Below are positions 17,403 to 26,427 of a stretch of DNA of 64,000 bases, in pieces. The translations under genes and the position numbers were made by a program. The notes below the pieces were generated by a model that saw nothing but the letters and a program-made list of their open reading frames with translations, had not been told where the DNA came from and searched no databases. Each line of letters begins with the position of its first letter. The first letter of the stretch is position 1. The stretch covers positions 1,178,001 through 1,242,000 of the forward strand of contig NZ_UFTA01000002.1 of assembly GCF_900445265.1 (NCBI RefSeq), in the 5' to 3' direction. The stretch is from Anaerococcus octavius. GTDB taxonomy: Bacteria > Bacillota > Clostridia > Tissierellales > Peptoniphilaceae.

Positions 17403-18135
17403 TCTCATTAAGTTTATTTACAATTTCTCTTTTGTAAGCTAAAAATTCTTCTGAAAGCTTAAAATCTTCATTTCTATTTTTTTCTTTGATGACTATTTGG
17501 TCATGTAATTTTCCATCTGTTTTTAAAATTAATATTCTATCTGATAAATAAATGGCTTCATCTATATCATGGCTTATAAAAATGCCTGTCATATCATATT
17601 TTTTAATAATATCTAAAAACCAAGTGTGTAGTTTATTTTTTGTAAGCTGATCTAAAGCCGAAAATGGTTCATCAAGTAAGATTAAGGGTTCTTTATTTAA
17701 ATATGTTCTAAGAAGTGCTACCCTCTGTCTCATGCCACCTGATAATTCTCTAGGGTATTTATTATCTTGATTTTCCAAACCAAATTCTTTAAAATATGAA
17801 CTTGCCTCTTTTCTAGCCTCATTTTTGCTTACTCCTTTTATTCTAAGGGGCAAAGCAGCATTATCTATAACTTTCATGTGATCAAAAAGCAAATCTTTTT
17901 GAAGCATATATGAAACATGGCCAGTTTCTCCTGTTGTCTGCTCACCCTTTATAAAAACTTTACCTTGGTTAGGGAGTAAATTTCCTGAAATTATATTAAA
18001 AATGGTTGATTTACCGCTCCCACTTACGCCAAGTAAGCCAATAATTTCTCCTTTATCAACAGAAAAAGATATGCCATTGAGCACATCTTTTTCTCCAAAT
18101 GATTTATAAATATTATCTAGTTTTAATACATTCAT
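17398..18135 (-). CDS. thiZ: ABC ATPase of thiamine-precursor importer (ThiZ-like)
   Basis: 245 aa: Walker A GVSGSGKST, signature LSGGMRQRVALLR, Walker B LILLDEPFSALD, switch His in ISHD. Energises uptake with ThiX and ThiY. The 4-base overlap with thiY and the upstream TPP riboswitch support the assignment to hydroxymethylpyrimidine or thiamine uptake rather than sulfonate uptake. Confidence 0.85.
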   Translation of the reverse strand: MNVLKLDNIYKSFGEKDVLNGISFSVDKGEIIGLLGVSGSGKSTIFNIISGNLLPNQGKVFIKGEQTTGETGHVSYMLQKDLLFDHMKVIDNAALPLRIKGVSKNEARKEASSYFKEFGLENQDNKYPRELSGGMRQRVALLRTYLNKEPLILLDEPFSALDQLTKNKLHTWFLDIIKKYDMTGIFISHDIDEAIYLSDRILILKTDGKLHDQIVIKEKNRNEDFKLSEEFLAYKREIVNKLNEN

Positions 18136-19226
18136 TCTACAAATTCGTTAGTAAACCCTGAGTTTACATCTAATTTTTCATCCACAAGGTCATTGTCATT
18201 TAGCCAAGTATAGTACTTTGCCCATCTTTCTTTATCAAAGATACCCCACTTGTCAGTATCTTTTTTATATTCTTTGCTTAAAAATTTTTGTGATGCATAA
18301 ACTAGGTCTTTGTCTAGGGAATCATCATTTTCTAAAAGTATATCTGCAGATTCTTTTGGGTTATCAATTGCATATTCATAACCTTTGCGTGTTGCATCTA
18401 CAAAGTCTTGGACTAATTCTTTGTCATTTTCAATTGTACTGTTATTTGCAATTAATACTGGAGTATAAAAATCAAATGTATCATCTATATCTTTAAAGTT
18501 CCAATAATCCACTGGATAATCTTTTATATCAGCGTTTACTTTGCCCCATCCTTCAAAAACCCAAATAGCATCTGTTTGTTTTTCTTTTAAAGCTGCTACT
18601 TCATCAAGTGGAGTAGATGGTATAAGGCTAAGTTTGTCAAAATCTCCACCATCTACTTCCATAACTTTTTTGATAGTATTTAATTCAACTGGAGAATTCC
18701 AAGTTGAGTATCTCTTTCCTTCAAGACCTTTTGGTCTATCTATTCCTTCATTTGTACGTGCCATAATTCCAGAAGTGTTGTGTTGAATAATAGCTGCTAT
18801 TGCTGTGATAGGCATTTTGGCATCACCAGCTAAAACATTTGCCATGCTATCTTGGTAAGAAACACCAAAATCTGCTTTTCCTGATGCAACTAAGGCTTCT
18901 GCACCATTTTCTGGTGGTTGAACTATATCTACATCTATGCCTTTTTCTTTGAAATATCCTTTCTCTTTTGCAACATAAAGTCCTGTATGATTTGTATTTG
19001 GTGTGTAATCAAGAACAACCGTTACTTTTTTGAGTTCATTTGTATCTGGATCTTTTTCTTCTTTTACAACTTCATCACTCTTATTTTCTGCTTTCCTACT
19101 AGACTTTTTATTATTATCACTAGTAACTGTATTTTTATCATCAGCTTTATTTACATCTTGATTATTTGAACAAGCTGTAAGTCCCATTACTAATGCAAAT
19201 ACAGCTGGTATTAATCTTTTTTGCAT
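18132..19226 (-). CDS. thiY: Thiamine-precursor-binding lipoprotein (ThiY, NMT1/THI5-like)
   Basis: 364 aa. Lipobox LTAC at Cys19, a charged linker to ~65, then an NMT1/THI5-like domain starting VTVVLDYTPNTNHTGLYVA, whose WxP/YTPNTNH-type segment is characteristic of formylaminopyrimidine/HMP-binding ThiY. It delivers a pyrimidine precursor to ThiX. TPP control of the operon agrees. Confidence 0.88.
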   Translation of the reverse strand: MQKRLIPAVFALVMGLTACSNNQDVNKADDKNTVTSDNNKKSSRKAENKSDEVVKEEKDPDTNELKKVTVVLDYTPNTNHTGLYVAKEKGYFKEKGIDVDIVQPPENGAEALVASGKADFGVSYQDSMANVLAGDAKMPITAIAAIIQHNTSGIMARTNEGIDRPKGLEGKRYSTWNSPVELNTIKKVMEVDGGDFDKLSLIPSTPLDEVAALKEKQTDAIWVFEGWGKVNADIKDYPVDYWNFKDIDDTFDFYTPVLIANNSTIENDKELVQDFVDATRKGYEYAIDNPKESADILLENDDSLDKDLVYASQKFLSKEYKKDTDKWGIFDKERWAKYYTWLNDNDLVDEKLDVNSGFTNEFVE

Positions 19227-19229
19227 ATT

Positions 19230-20021
19230 CTATTCCTCTTTATCTACATAATTCCATTTTAAAATGGATCTTTCAATTATAGTTACAATTCCAACCAAAA
19301 CCATACTTAATAGAGATGTTATTAATATAACCGCAAACATCTTATCAAGGGCGTAAGCTTTTCTAACCCTGGTCATATAAACACCAAGTCCTTTGAATCC
19401 ACCAAGCCATTCTGAAACTACCGCTGCTATCACTGCATATGAGGTAGAAATTTTTAATGATGAGAAAAAATTTGGACCTATCATAGGGATTTTTGCGTAC
19501 TTATATTTATCAAATGAACTAGCTTTCATACTATCTAGTAAAACCATATAGTCACTATCAATTTGTTGTAAGGCATCATATACTCCCATAGCTATAGGAT
19601 AAAAAGTAGTTAGAACTATCAAAATAACTTTTGGTAGCATCTCATAGCCAAACCAAATTACAAGTATTGGCGCTATTGATACAGTTGGTATAGTTTGTGA
19701 TAAAACTATAAAAGGATAAAAAGCACTTCTAACAAAATTAAATCTATCCATTAAGATTGCAAGGATAAATCCAAGCATAATTCCTATCAAAAGACCAATT
19801 ATGGTTTCATTCATAGTTACTAGTGAGTGTTCAAAAAGTATAGCTGATTCTGTTTTAAATACTTTTATAATATCTGATGGAGCTGGCAATATATATCTTT
19901 CTACCTTGCCTTTAGCAACTATATATTGCCAGATGATAAGAATAAGTATAAATAATCCAATAGGTATAAGTTTATTTCCTGTATTTTTTTGTCTTGTCTT
20001 CAATAGACCATCCATCTCCAT
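19230..20021 (-). CDS. thiX: ABC permease of thiamine-precursor importer (ThiX)
   Basis: 263 aa with six hydrophobic helices and the BPD-transport loop (near QQIDSDYMVLLDSMKAS). The 5' end overlaps the small thiamine-binding gene by about 44-50 bases; either the ATG at 20021 or the one two codons later (20015) may be used, and coupling to the upstream gene is likely. It lies 3 bases before thiY. Confidence 0.86.
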   Translation of the reverse strand: MEMDGLLKTRQKNTGNKLIPIGLFILILIIWQYIVAKGKVERYILPAPSDIIKVFKTESAILFEHSLVTMNETIIGLLIGIMLGFILAILMDRFNFVRSAFYPFIVLSQTIPTVSIAPILVIWFGYEMLPKVILIVLTTFYPIAMGVYDALQQIDSDYMVLLDSMKASSFDKYKYAKIPMIGPNFFSSLKISTSYAVIAAVVSEWLGGFKGLGVYMTRVRKAYALDKMFAVILITSLLSMVLVGIVTIIERSILKWNYVDKEE

Positions 20022-20265
20022 TTTTTCTAAAACTTGTTTTTATGTAACAATTTACTCCATCCATATCTTCCTCAAGCATAAGTTCGTGAGCTTTTTTGAT
20101 AATATCCATAAGCTCATCAAATTCTCCATCAACAGTAGTTTCAAATGCTCCAACTTCGTAGTCTAAGCCAGTTTGATCTATATAGGCAATTACCTTATCA
20201 ACTTTATTAAAAATATCTTCTCTATCAGTTTCAGGTAAAACTTGAATTGCTATTGATCCTTGCAT
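19972..20265 (-). CDS. Thiamine-binding protein, MTH1187/YkoF-like
   Basis: 97 aa, single ferredoxin-like MTH1187/YqgV domain (begins MQGSIAIQVLPETDRE; GAFETTVDGEFDELMDII in the middle). Family members bind thiamine or HMP and are often encoded with ThiXYZ. An AAGGAGG site precedes the ATG at 20265. It is the first gene of the operon, directly after the foldback element and TPP aptamer. Confidence 0.85.
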   Translation of the reverse strand: MQGSIAIQVLPETDREDIFNKVDKVIAYIDQTGLDYEVGAFETTVDGEFDELMDIIKKAHELMLEEDMDGVNCYIKTSFRKNGDGWSIEDKTKKYRK

Positions 20266-20286
20266 AAATCCTCCTTAAATAAAAAA

Positions 20287-20460
20287 GGGACTGTTGCAGA
20301 ATGAATAAACCGTACCAAAATCAATAGAAGAACCTCCACAGAAATTTTACCTAAACGAGCCGTCAGGCTAAAATTGACCCACCGGTCATGGGAGGTAAAG
20401 TTTCCTAAGATAAACTTCTAATGATGGGACGATAGTTATTCATAGTTTTGCAACAGCCCC
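20287..20460 (-). mobile_element. Foldback (MITE-like) element A, ends matching the local IS1182 element
   Basis: 174 bp with no coding capacity. One end reads GGGACTGTTGCAGAATG and the other, inverted, GGGGCTGTTGCAAAAC; the halves fold on themselves (ATTAGAAG/CTTCTAAT inner pairing, AGCCGTCAGGCT near the centre). It is ~70-75% similar by eye to element B (32763-32914) in the opposite orientation and has ~22 extra central bases. The ends correspond to the left and right ends of the IS at 57698-59501. It separates the TPP aptamer from the first gene's ribosome-binding site; on the minus strand its terminal stem is followed by TTTTTT, giving terminator character. Confidence 0.85.
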
Positions 20461-20468
20461 AAAATAAT

Positions 20469-20556
20469 CTCTTGCTTCCTTACGACGATTTTAACCGCAT
20501 CAAGTTAAAGGGTTAGTCTGTTGACTTCTCAGCTTAAGCACCCCTAGCCTTGCTTA
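20469..20556 (-). ncRNA. TPP riboswitch aptamer of the thiXYZ operon
   Basis: Minus strand holds the two conserved THI-box parts: GGGGTGC...GCTGAGA and, after the P3 side, ACCC...CTTGATGCGGTTA then CGTAAGGAAGC. The aptamer is compact (~88 nt), with a short P3. It starts directly after the promoter at 20559-20587. Instead of an ordinary expression platform, the foldback element A begins within ~10 bases of its 3' end. Confidence 0.88.
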
Positions 20557-20558
20557 TC

Positions 20559-20587
20559 ATTATAAAACTTTCTTACTTTTTTTGCAA
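20559..20587 (-). promoter_or_regulatory. Promoter of the TPP-riboswitch/thi operon
   Basis: TTGCAA (20582-20587), 17-base spacer, TATAAT (20559-20564) on the minus strand, just outside the recQ stop codon. Confidence 0.7.
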
Positions 20588-20592
20588 TCTTA

Positions 20593-22395
20593 TCAATTAC
20601 TATCACTAATAAATTCTGAAATTTCTGCTATAAATATATCTCCGTACTGAAGAAGTTTTTTATCACCAACACCTTTTATCTCTAAGAATGCTTGTTCTGT
20701 TTGAGGTTTTAAAGTTGCCATATCTTTTAAAGATGCATCTGAGAATATTATAAATGGGGGTATATTTCTATCCTTGGACAATTCTAACCTAACTTTTTTA
20801 AGGTGGTTAAATAATTTATCATCATAGTCTCTTCGATTAATTGTTTTGTTTTCCATTTGTTTTACTGGATCAGTTTTATTTTCAAATACAAATACTTTTT
20901 CATTATCAAAAAGAACATCTTTTGATTTTTCTGTTAACTTTAAAATAGGATATTGTCCACCACTTACTCTTATATATCCATCTGCAATCAAAGTCCCTAT
21001 TAGATCCTTTATATATTTCTCATCTTTTTCTTTCATAATGGCAAAAGTAGAAAGGCTAGATAAATTTTTCTCACGTGCATTTTTATTTTTAGATCCTTTT
21101 AGGCAATCAACAACTGTTTTTGAACCATATCTTTGATCTAGCCTATAAATGCAAGATAATATTTTTTGGCTATCGATTGTGGCATCAATTTTATCTACTT
21201 TACTTAAACAGTTTGAACAATTATCACAAAAGTCCATGCTTTCACTACCAAAATAATCTAAAATAAAAGCTCTAAGACAATTGCTTGTATTTACATAGTT
21301 TATAATAATCTGTAGCTTTTCTAACTGATATCTTTTGAAAGCAAAATTATTAGTCTGATTTATCAAAAATTTGTTGATAATAATATCTTGAGCATTGTAA
21401 AGTAAAATGCAATCAGCATCTTCTCCATCTCGACCTGCACGTCCTGCTTCTTGGTAGTAAGACTCCATATCCTTGGGCATATTATAGTGTATAACATATC
21501 TTACGTTACTCTTATCAATACCCATACCAAAAGCATTGGTTGCTACAATTATTTTTTTGCGATCATAAATAAAGTCATCTTGGTTTTTGATTCTTGTTTT
21601 TTCAGCAAGACCTGCATGGTATTTACTTACATCTAGGTTCATTTTTTTCAAAGATTTATAGACTTCATCTACTTTTTTTCTAGTTGATGCATAAATTATA
21701 CCTGATTTATCTTTATGATTCTTCAAGTATGTTTTTAGAAATCTTAGCTTATCCTTAGGTTTTTCTACAATGTAGGTTAAGTTTTCCCTATCAAAACCTG
21801 TTACTTTTACAAAGGGAGTATTAAGCTCTAAATTTTTTATAATATCATCGCGCACTTCTTTAGTAGCCGTAGCTGTAAAAGCTGCTACTGGTATATCTCC
21901 CAAAACTTCATATATGGATGGTATTATTTTATAAGCCGGTCTAAAATCATGTCCCCACTGGCTAATGCAATGTGCCTCATCTACCGCAACAAAATTTATA
22001 TTTAAACTTTTTATAAAATCTATAAAAAAGTCATTTTCTAAACGCTCTGGTGAAATATATAATAATTTTATATTGCCACGGCTAATGTCACTTAAAGTTT
22101 TTTTGTATTCATCTTTATTTAAAGTGGAATTTATGTAAGCTGAGCTAATTCCATTTTCATTTAAAGCATCTACCTGATCTTTCATAAGTGATATCAGTGG
22201 AGAAATAACCAGAGTAATTCCTTCCATAATCATTGCTGGTAATTGATAGCAAATAGATTTTCCCCCACCGGTAGGTAGAACTCCCAGTACATCATTACCA
22301 TCTAAAATATTAGTAATTATTTCTTCTTGGCCTGCTCGAAAAGTTTCGTATCCAAAATATTTTTTTAAGTTTTCTTTTAATAAATTTTCTGTCAT
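20593..22395 (-). CDS. recQ: ATP-dependent DNA helicase RecQ
   Basis: 600 aa. Walker A TGGGKS at 42-47, DEAH box at 139-142, motif VI EAGRAGRDG, RecQ-Ct zinc site with CLRAFILDYFG and CDNCSNC, winged helix, and a C-terminal HRDC domain (~525-600). A 3'-5' helicase acting in recombination repair and fork restart. Full length for bacterial RecQ. Its start lies just after a terminator, so it is probably expressed on its own. Confidence 0.95.
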   Translation of the reverse strand: MTENLLKENLKKYFGYETFRAGQEEIITNILDGNDVLGVLPTGGGKSICYQLPAMIMEGITLVISPLISLMKDQVDALNENGISSAYINSTLNKDEYKKTLSDISRGNIKLLYISPERLENDFFIDFIKSLNINFVAVDEAHCISQWGHDFRPAYKIIPSIYEVLGDIPVAAFTATATKEVRDDIIKNLELNTPFVKVTGFDRENLTYIVEKPKDKLRFLKTYLKNHKDKSGIIYASTRKKVDEVYKSLKKMNLDVSKYHAGLAEKTRIKNQDDFIYDRKKIIVATNAFGMGIDKSNVRYVIHYNMPKDMESYYQEAGRAGRDGEDADCILLYNAQDIIINKFLINQTNNFAFKRYQLEKLQIIINYVNTSNCLRAFILDYFGSESMDFCDNCSNCLSKVDKIDATIDSQKILSCIYRLDQRYGSKTVVDCLKGSKNKNAREKNLSSLSTFAIMKEKDEKYIKDLIGTLIADGYIRVSGGQYPILKLTEKSKDVLFDNEKVFVFENKTDPVKQMENKTINRRDYDDKLFNHLKKVRLELSKDRNIPPFIIFSDASLKDMATLKPQTEQAFLEIKGVGDKKLLQYGDIFIAEISEFISDSN

Positions 22396-22403
22396 AATTA
22401 ATC

Positions 22404-22440
22404 CTAAAAAAAATAATTAAGCTCCTAAGAACTTAATTAT
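22404..22440 (-). terminator. Terminator of the rRNA-methyltransferase/ecf/truA operon
   Basis: Stem ATAATTAAG/CTTAATTAT overlapping the stop of the gene ending at 22433, followed on the minus strand by eight T. Confidence 0.8.
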
Positions 22441-23629
22441 CTTTTTCTTCAGTTTCATTAACTTTATTTTCACTATTATTTTCTTGATTTACATCTTCTT
22501 TTGAATCTTCAGTTAAATCTTCTTTATTTTCTTCTTGATTTGTATCAGTTTGAGTTTTTTCTTCGCTTTGTTCTTGGTCTTGACCTGTTTGATCATCCTC
22601 TTCACCATCGCTATCTCTAGAACTTTTATTAGTGATATATTCTTCTTCTTCAAGGATAGCCCCTTCTCCTTTATTGAAGCTTATATCACCAACTTTTGTT
22701 TTTAAAGTGATGTCTTTTTGTGCTTTATTATTTTTACTAAAGCCATCTTTTATATTTCTATATGAAATATTACCCAAAACAAAATTACCCACTTCTAAAC
22801 TTGCTTTTACATTGTAATTATCTATAGCATCTGTTGAGCTAATTATAATATCTCCTGTTTGAGTAGTAAAATCCGATTTAGTGCCTAATTTACTATCATT
22901 TACGATAATATCTCCAGTATTTGTTGAAAGTTTTGTATCTAAAAGTTCTGATTTGTCAAAAATAATATCTCCCGACTCAGTTGATACACTTCCACCAAAA
23001 AATGAATTTTCAAAACCGATATTACCTGACTTTACATTTAAATCTAAATTTCTTACTTCAAGATCAGTTACTTTAACATCTCCTGCTTTGATGTTTGCTT
23101 TTATTTCATCTAAGTTTTTATCCATTGGCAAAAATATCCTAAGGATAGGCACCTTATTTTTCATATTTAGTTCCTTACCCTTGATATCGGATTTTAGATT
23201 TAGATTACCATTTTCATAAGAAACATCTATAGAATATTCATCCTCATCACCCTTAGATAATTTGGTATATTCAATATAAGGATTTGTATTTGAACGTTGT
23301 ATACGAATATCCACAGTATCCAAATCAATATTAATTTTATTTACTTGATCTAAATCTACACGCATTATTGTAGATTCATTATATGAATTTTGATCTATAA
23401 CTTCAGATGTTTGGCTTTCATTCGGATCAGAATTTTGTTTTTTATTTACAAAGTAAAGAGCAGCTATTAAAATAATAACTACTAGGACAGCTATTAAAAG
23501 ATTTTTACGATTTAAACTTTCTGTTTTTTTTCTTCTTTTGCTTTGATTCTTACTTTCTTCATCTAAAATTTCTTCAAGTTCTGGATCGTATAGCTCTTCT
23601 TGATTATTATTTTTATTATTATCTTCCAT
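22433..23629 (-). CDS. Membrane-anchored DUF4097-type beta-solenoid protein
   Basis: 398 aa. A cytoplasmic Asn/Glu/Lys-rich N-terminus, one membrane helix (~45-62, LLIAVLVVIILIAALYF), then a repetitive beta-rich domain with recurring S/TGDI units (KAGDVKVTD, ESGDIIFDK, NTGDIIVND, QTGDIIISS, KVGDISFNK) typical of DUF4097/LiaG-like proteins. The last ~70 residues are Glu/Asp/Asn/Gln rich and disordered. Such proteins often sit in envelope-stress loci, but the function is unknown. It overlaps the upstream gene by 11 bases. Confidence 0.7.
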   Translation of the reverse strand: MEDNNKNNNQEELYDPELEEILDEESKNQSKRRKKTESLNRKNLLIAVLVVIILIAALYFVNKKQNSDPNESQTSEVIDQNSYNESTIMRVDLDQVNKINIDLDTVDIRIQRSNTNPYIEYTKLSKGDEDEYSIDVSYENGNLNLKSDIKGKELNMKNKVPILRIFLPMDKNLDEIKANIKAGDVKVTDLEVRNLDLNVKSGNIGFENSFFGGSVSTESGDIIFDKSELLDTKLSTNTGDIIVNDSKLGTKSDFTTQTGDIIISSTDAIDNYNVKASLEVGNFVLGNISYRNIKDGFSKNNKAQKDITLKTKVGDISFNKGEGAILEEEEYITNKSSRDSDGEEDDQTGQDQEQSEEKTQTDTNQEENKEDLTEDSKEDVNQENNSENKVNETEEKDN

Positions 23630-24050
23630 AGGTTTCTCCCTTAGGCTTATTTAACTGATATTGTAAAATTTGTAAAAACAAAGTAAGGACAAAAATCCAT
23701 ATTATAAGTGGAATATTAAAGCTAGCATTATTAAAAAAAGGCATTAATAATTTTTCATATACTTTGGTTTCTACATCTTTTGATATAAAATATTGTACCA
23801 TAAAAAACAAACTAATTATATTATATAGGCTTATAAGGATATTTAATATGTGTTTTGTAAAATTTAAGCCCCTATCTTTTATGTATATTGTCGCTATAAT
23901 TAATAATATGGAAGAAAAAAAAGCAAAAAACATTAATTTTTCTTCTGGCACATATAAAAATCCAAAAACCGCTGTGAGAATCAGCAAAAATATTTTAAAT
24001 TCTTCCATAAAACTAATTTTTGATTTTTTTTCTTCATTCATATCACTCAT
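23619..24050 (-). CDS. Small membrane protein of unknown function
   Basis: 143 aa with four predicted membrane helices between a charged N-terminus (MSDMNEEKKSKISF) and a basic C-terminus (QLNKPKGETYGR). No family recognised. It overlaps truA by 8 bases and the DUF4097 gene by 11, so it may assist that protein. Confidence 0.65.
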   Translation of the reverse strand: MSDMNEEKKSKISFMEEFKIFLLILTAVFGFLYVPEEKLMFFAFFSSILLIIATIYIKDRGLNFTKHILNILISLYNIISLFFMVQYFISKDVETKVYEKLLMPFFNNASFNIPLIIWIFVLTLFLQILQYQLNKPKGETYGR

Positions 24051-24786
24051 AATCTATGCTCCATAAATATAAGCCGCTAGCTGAAAGGGCTGGATTGGCT
24101 TTTTTTGTATTATTCGGATCAAAAAATCTTCTAAAATCATCTATGTTAAGTCTTCCTCGGCTTAGCTCAATTAAAGCTCCTGTCATAATTCTTACTTGAT
24201 TATGCAAAAAGCTATTGCCCTTAAAGTATATCTCAAGTTTATTTTCATTTTCTCTAAAGTAAGCATCTTCTATAGTACGAACAGTATTTATTTTCAAATC
24301 CTTATCTACTCTCATAAAAGCCTTAAAGTCATGCTCTCCTTTTAATATATCAAGACCCTTTTGAAGTTTTTCTAAATCCAAATTATAGGTAATTTGTTCC
24401 ATATAGTTTCTATAAATAGGATGCACTATCTTATCTCTACAAATGACGTATTTATAGGTTTTTGTTTTTGCAGAAAATCTAGCATGAAAAGCTAGAGCTA
24501 CTTCTTGGGATTCTAAAGATATGATATCTTCTGGTAAAAATGGCTCTATATGATATTTAAAAGCTTTTGGATTAATATTTGTAGCTGTCAAGAAATTTAC
24601 ATATTGTGCATAGGCATGGACTCCTGCATCAGTCCTACCTGCTGCAATTATGCGATTACTTTCTCCAGTAACTTTATGGATTGCTTTTTTGACTTCACTT
24701 TCTACGTTTCTTAAATCTTCTTGATATTGGTAACCATGAAAATTTGTTCCATCATAAGCAATTTTTAAGAGTATATTTTTTATCAT
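24043..24786 (-). CDS. truA: tRNA pseudouridine(38-40) synthase TruA
   Basis: 247 aa from the ATG at 24784-24786, which overlaps the ecfT stop as ATGA; the frame is open to 24816 but those codons lack family similarity. Catalytic Asp53 lies in AAGRTDAGVHA; LHNQVRIMTGALIELSRG is the typical C-terminal motif. It isomerises uridines 38-40 in tRNA anticodon arms. A truA gene next to ecfA1-A2-T is a common Firmicutes order. Confidence 0.95.
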   Translation of the reverse strand: MIKNILLKIAYDGTNFHGYQYQEDLRNVESEVKKAIHKVTGESNRIIAAGRTDAGVHAYAQYVNFLTATNINPKAFKYHIEPFLPEDIISLESQEVALAFHARFSAKTKTYKYVICRDKIVHPIYRNYMEQITYNLDLEKLQKGLDILKGEHDFKAFMRVDKDLKINTVRTIEDAYFRENENKLEIYFKGNSFLHNQVRIMTGALIELSRGRLNIDDFRRFFDPNNTKKANPALSASGLYLWSIDYE

Positions 24787-25577
24787 ATATAATGTTTTAA
24801 AATTACTAATACACAAAATCCAAGAAACACATATAGAGTAGTATAGTCCGTTTTATCCATAAATATTTCATTTAGCCTTGTACGCTCTTCACCTATCCTA
24901 TACATTCTAGCTTCCATAGCTGTAGCTAGTTCATCACTTCTTTTAAATGAATTTATAAAAAGTGGAACTAATAGTGGAATCATAGCTTTTGCACGGTTTA
25001 TTATATTACCCGATTCAAAATCTGCTCCCCTAGCCATTTGAGCCATTCTTATTTTATTCGCTTCATCAAATAATGTTGGTATAAATCTAAGAGAGATACT
25101 TATCATCATAGCAAGTTCTCCTGCTGGAAATCCAAATCTTTTTAATGGAGAAAATAATTTCTCAAGACCATAAGTAAGCTCCATAGGGCTAGTTGTATAA
25201 GTTAAAATAGATGTTGAAAGTATTATTAATATCAATCTAATAACTGTAAAAAGCGTTTTATATACACCCTCATCTGTAATAGTTAAATGTCCAAAGCTTA
25301 ACAATGTATTACCAGGTGCAGTAAAAAGGTTAATAATCGCTGTAACTATTATAATAAATAATAGAGGCCTTAAGGATTTAAATACACTTTTTACAGGGAT
25401 TTTTGCGGTATAAAGCATAGCAAAAAGTAAGATTGCAAATGGAATAAAGGTTATAAAGTCATCTACAAAAAATATTGTAATGATATAGGCAAAAACCCCT
25501 ATAAGTTTTACCCTAGGATCTAACCTATGCATAAATGTATCAAAGGGTAAGTATTGTCCTATTGTTACTTTATTCAT
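24783..25577 (-). CDS. ecfT: ECF transporter transmembrane subunit EcfT
   Basis: 264 aa, five or six membrane helices and the coupling motif AQMARGADFESG plus AMEARMYR-type second Arg motif near the C-terminus. It joins the two EcfA ATPases to exchangeable vitamin-binding S components, none of which is encoded in this window. Confidence 0.94.
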   Translation of the reverse strand: MNKVTIGQYLPFDTFMHRLDPRVKLIGVFAYIITIFFVDDFITFIPFAILLFAMLYTAKIPVKSVFKSLRPLLFIIIVTAIINLFTAPGNTLLSFGHLTITDEGVYKTLFTVIRLILIILSTSILTYTTSPMELTYGLEKLFSPLKRFGFPAGELAMMISISLRFIPTLFDEANKIRMAQMARGADFESGNIINRAKAMIPLLVPLFINSFKRSDELATAMEARMYRIGEERTRLNEIFMDKTDYTTLYVFLGFCVLVILKHYI

Positions 25578-26427
25578 CAGTTACTCCTAAATATTTGCTA
25601 AGCTCTTCTACTGCATCTTGTATAGTATATATATCATCTCTTATATTATTGCCTTGTTTTTTATAAGCTCTCATAAATTTAGAAATTTGTGGAACATCTA
25701 AACCAATTTTTTCTAAATCAACTTTTGTAAATGTATCATAGGTTGAAGCATTACTATAAACTTCACCTTTATTCATAACAATGACCCTATCTACATACTC
25801 TGCTACATCCTCCATAGAATGGCTAACTAAGACAATAGTAAGTTCTGGGTCATTTTCATAAATGCTTATAATCTCTTTAAAAATCTCTTCACGACCGGCA
25901 GGATCAAGACCTGCTGTAAGTTCATCTAATACCAAAACTTTTGGATTCATGGATATAATACCTGCTACAGCAACTCTTCTTTGTTGACCACCAGATATTT
26001 CAAAAGGTGAAACATCTTTATAAGTTTCATATTCAAGACCTACCTTATTCATAGCCTCTTTTACTCGTATATATACTTCATCTTCTGATAAGTCCATATT
26101 TGTCGGACCAAAAGCTACATCCTTTGCAATAGTTTCTTCAAAAAGTTGATGTTCTGGATATTGAAAAACTAAGCCTACTTTAAATCGTATATTCCTACGA
26201 TTTTCCTTATCTTTGGTATTGATACCATCTACGATGACATCACCATTTGATGGAATCAAAAGACCATTTAACAGCTGTACTAACGTTGATTTTCCTGATC
26301 CTGTTTGCCCAATTAAACCTATAACTTCATGGCTACCTATATTTAAATTGATGTCTCTTAGAGCATATACTTCCCCAGGCATACCTTGATTGTAAATATA
26401 ATCTACATTTTTTATATCTATATTCAT
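25570..26427 (-). CDS. ecfA2: ECF transporter ATPase EcfA2
   Basis: 285 aa. Walker A GQTGSGKST, signature ISGGQQRRVAVAG, Walker B VLVLDELTAGLDP, switch His in VSHS. Overlaps ecfA1 by 4 bases and ecfT by 8. Being the second ATPase and carrying the longer C-terminus, it is named EcfA2. Confidence 0.93.
   Translation of the reverse strand: MNIDIKNVDYIYNQGMPGEVYALRDINLNIGSHEVIGLIGQTGSGKSTLVQLLNGLLIPSNGDVIVDGINTKDKENRRNIRFKVGLVFQYPEHQLFEETIAKDVAFGPTNMDLSEDEVYIRVKEAMNKVGLEYETYKDVSPFEISGGQQRRVAVAGIISMNPKVLVLDELTAGLDPAGREEIFKEIISIYENDPELTIVLVSHSMEDVAEYVDRVIVMNKGEVYSNASTYDTFTKVDLEKIGLDVPQISKFMRAYKKQGNNIRDDIYTIQDAVEELSKYLGVTDE

Noticed and set aside
20287..20460. Element A as part of a normal TPP riboswitch expression platform
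   Set aside because: The same sequence occurs at 32763-32914 with no riboswitch, so it is a repeated element and not native to the leader.
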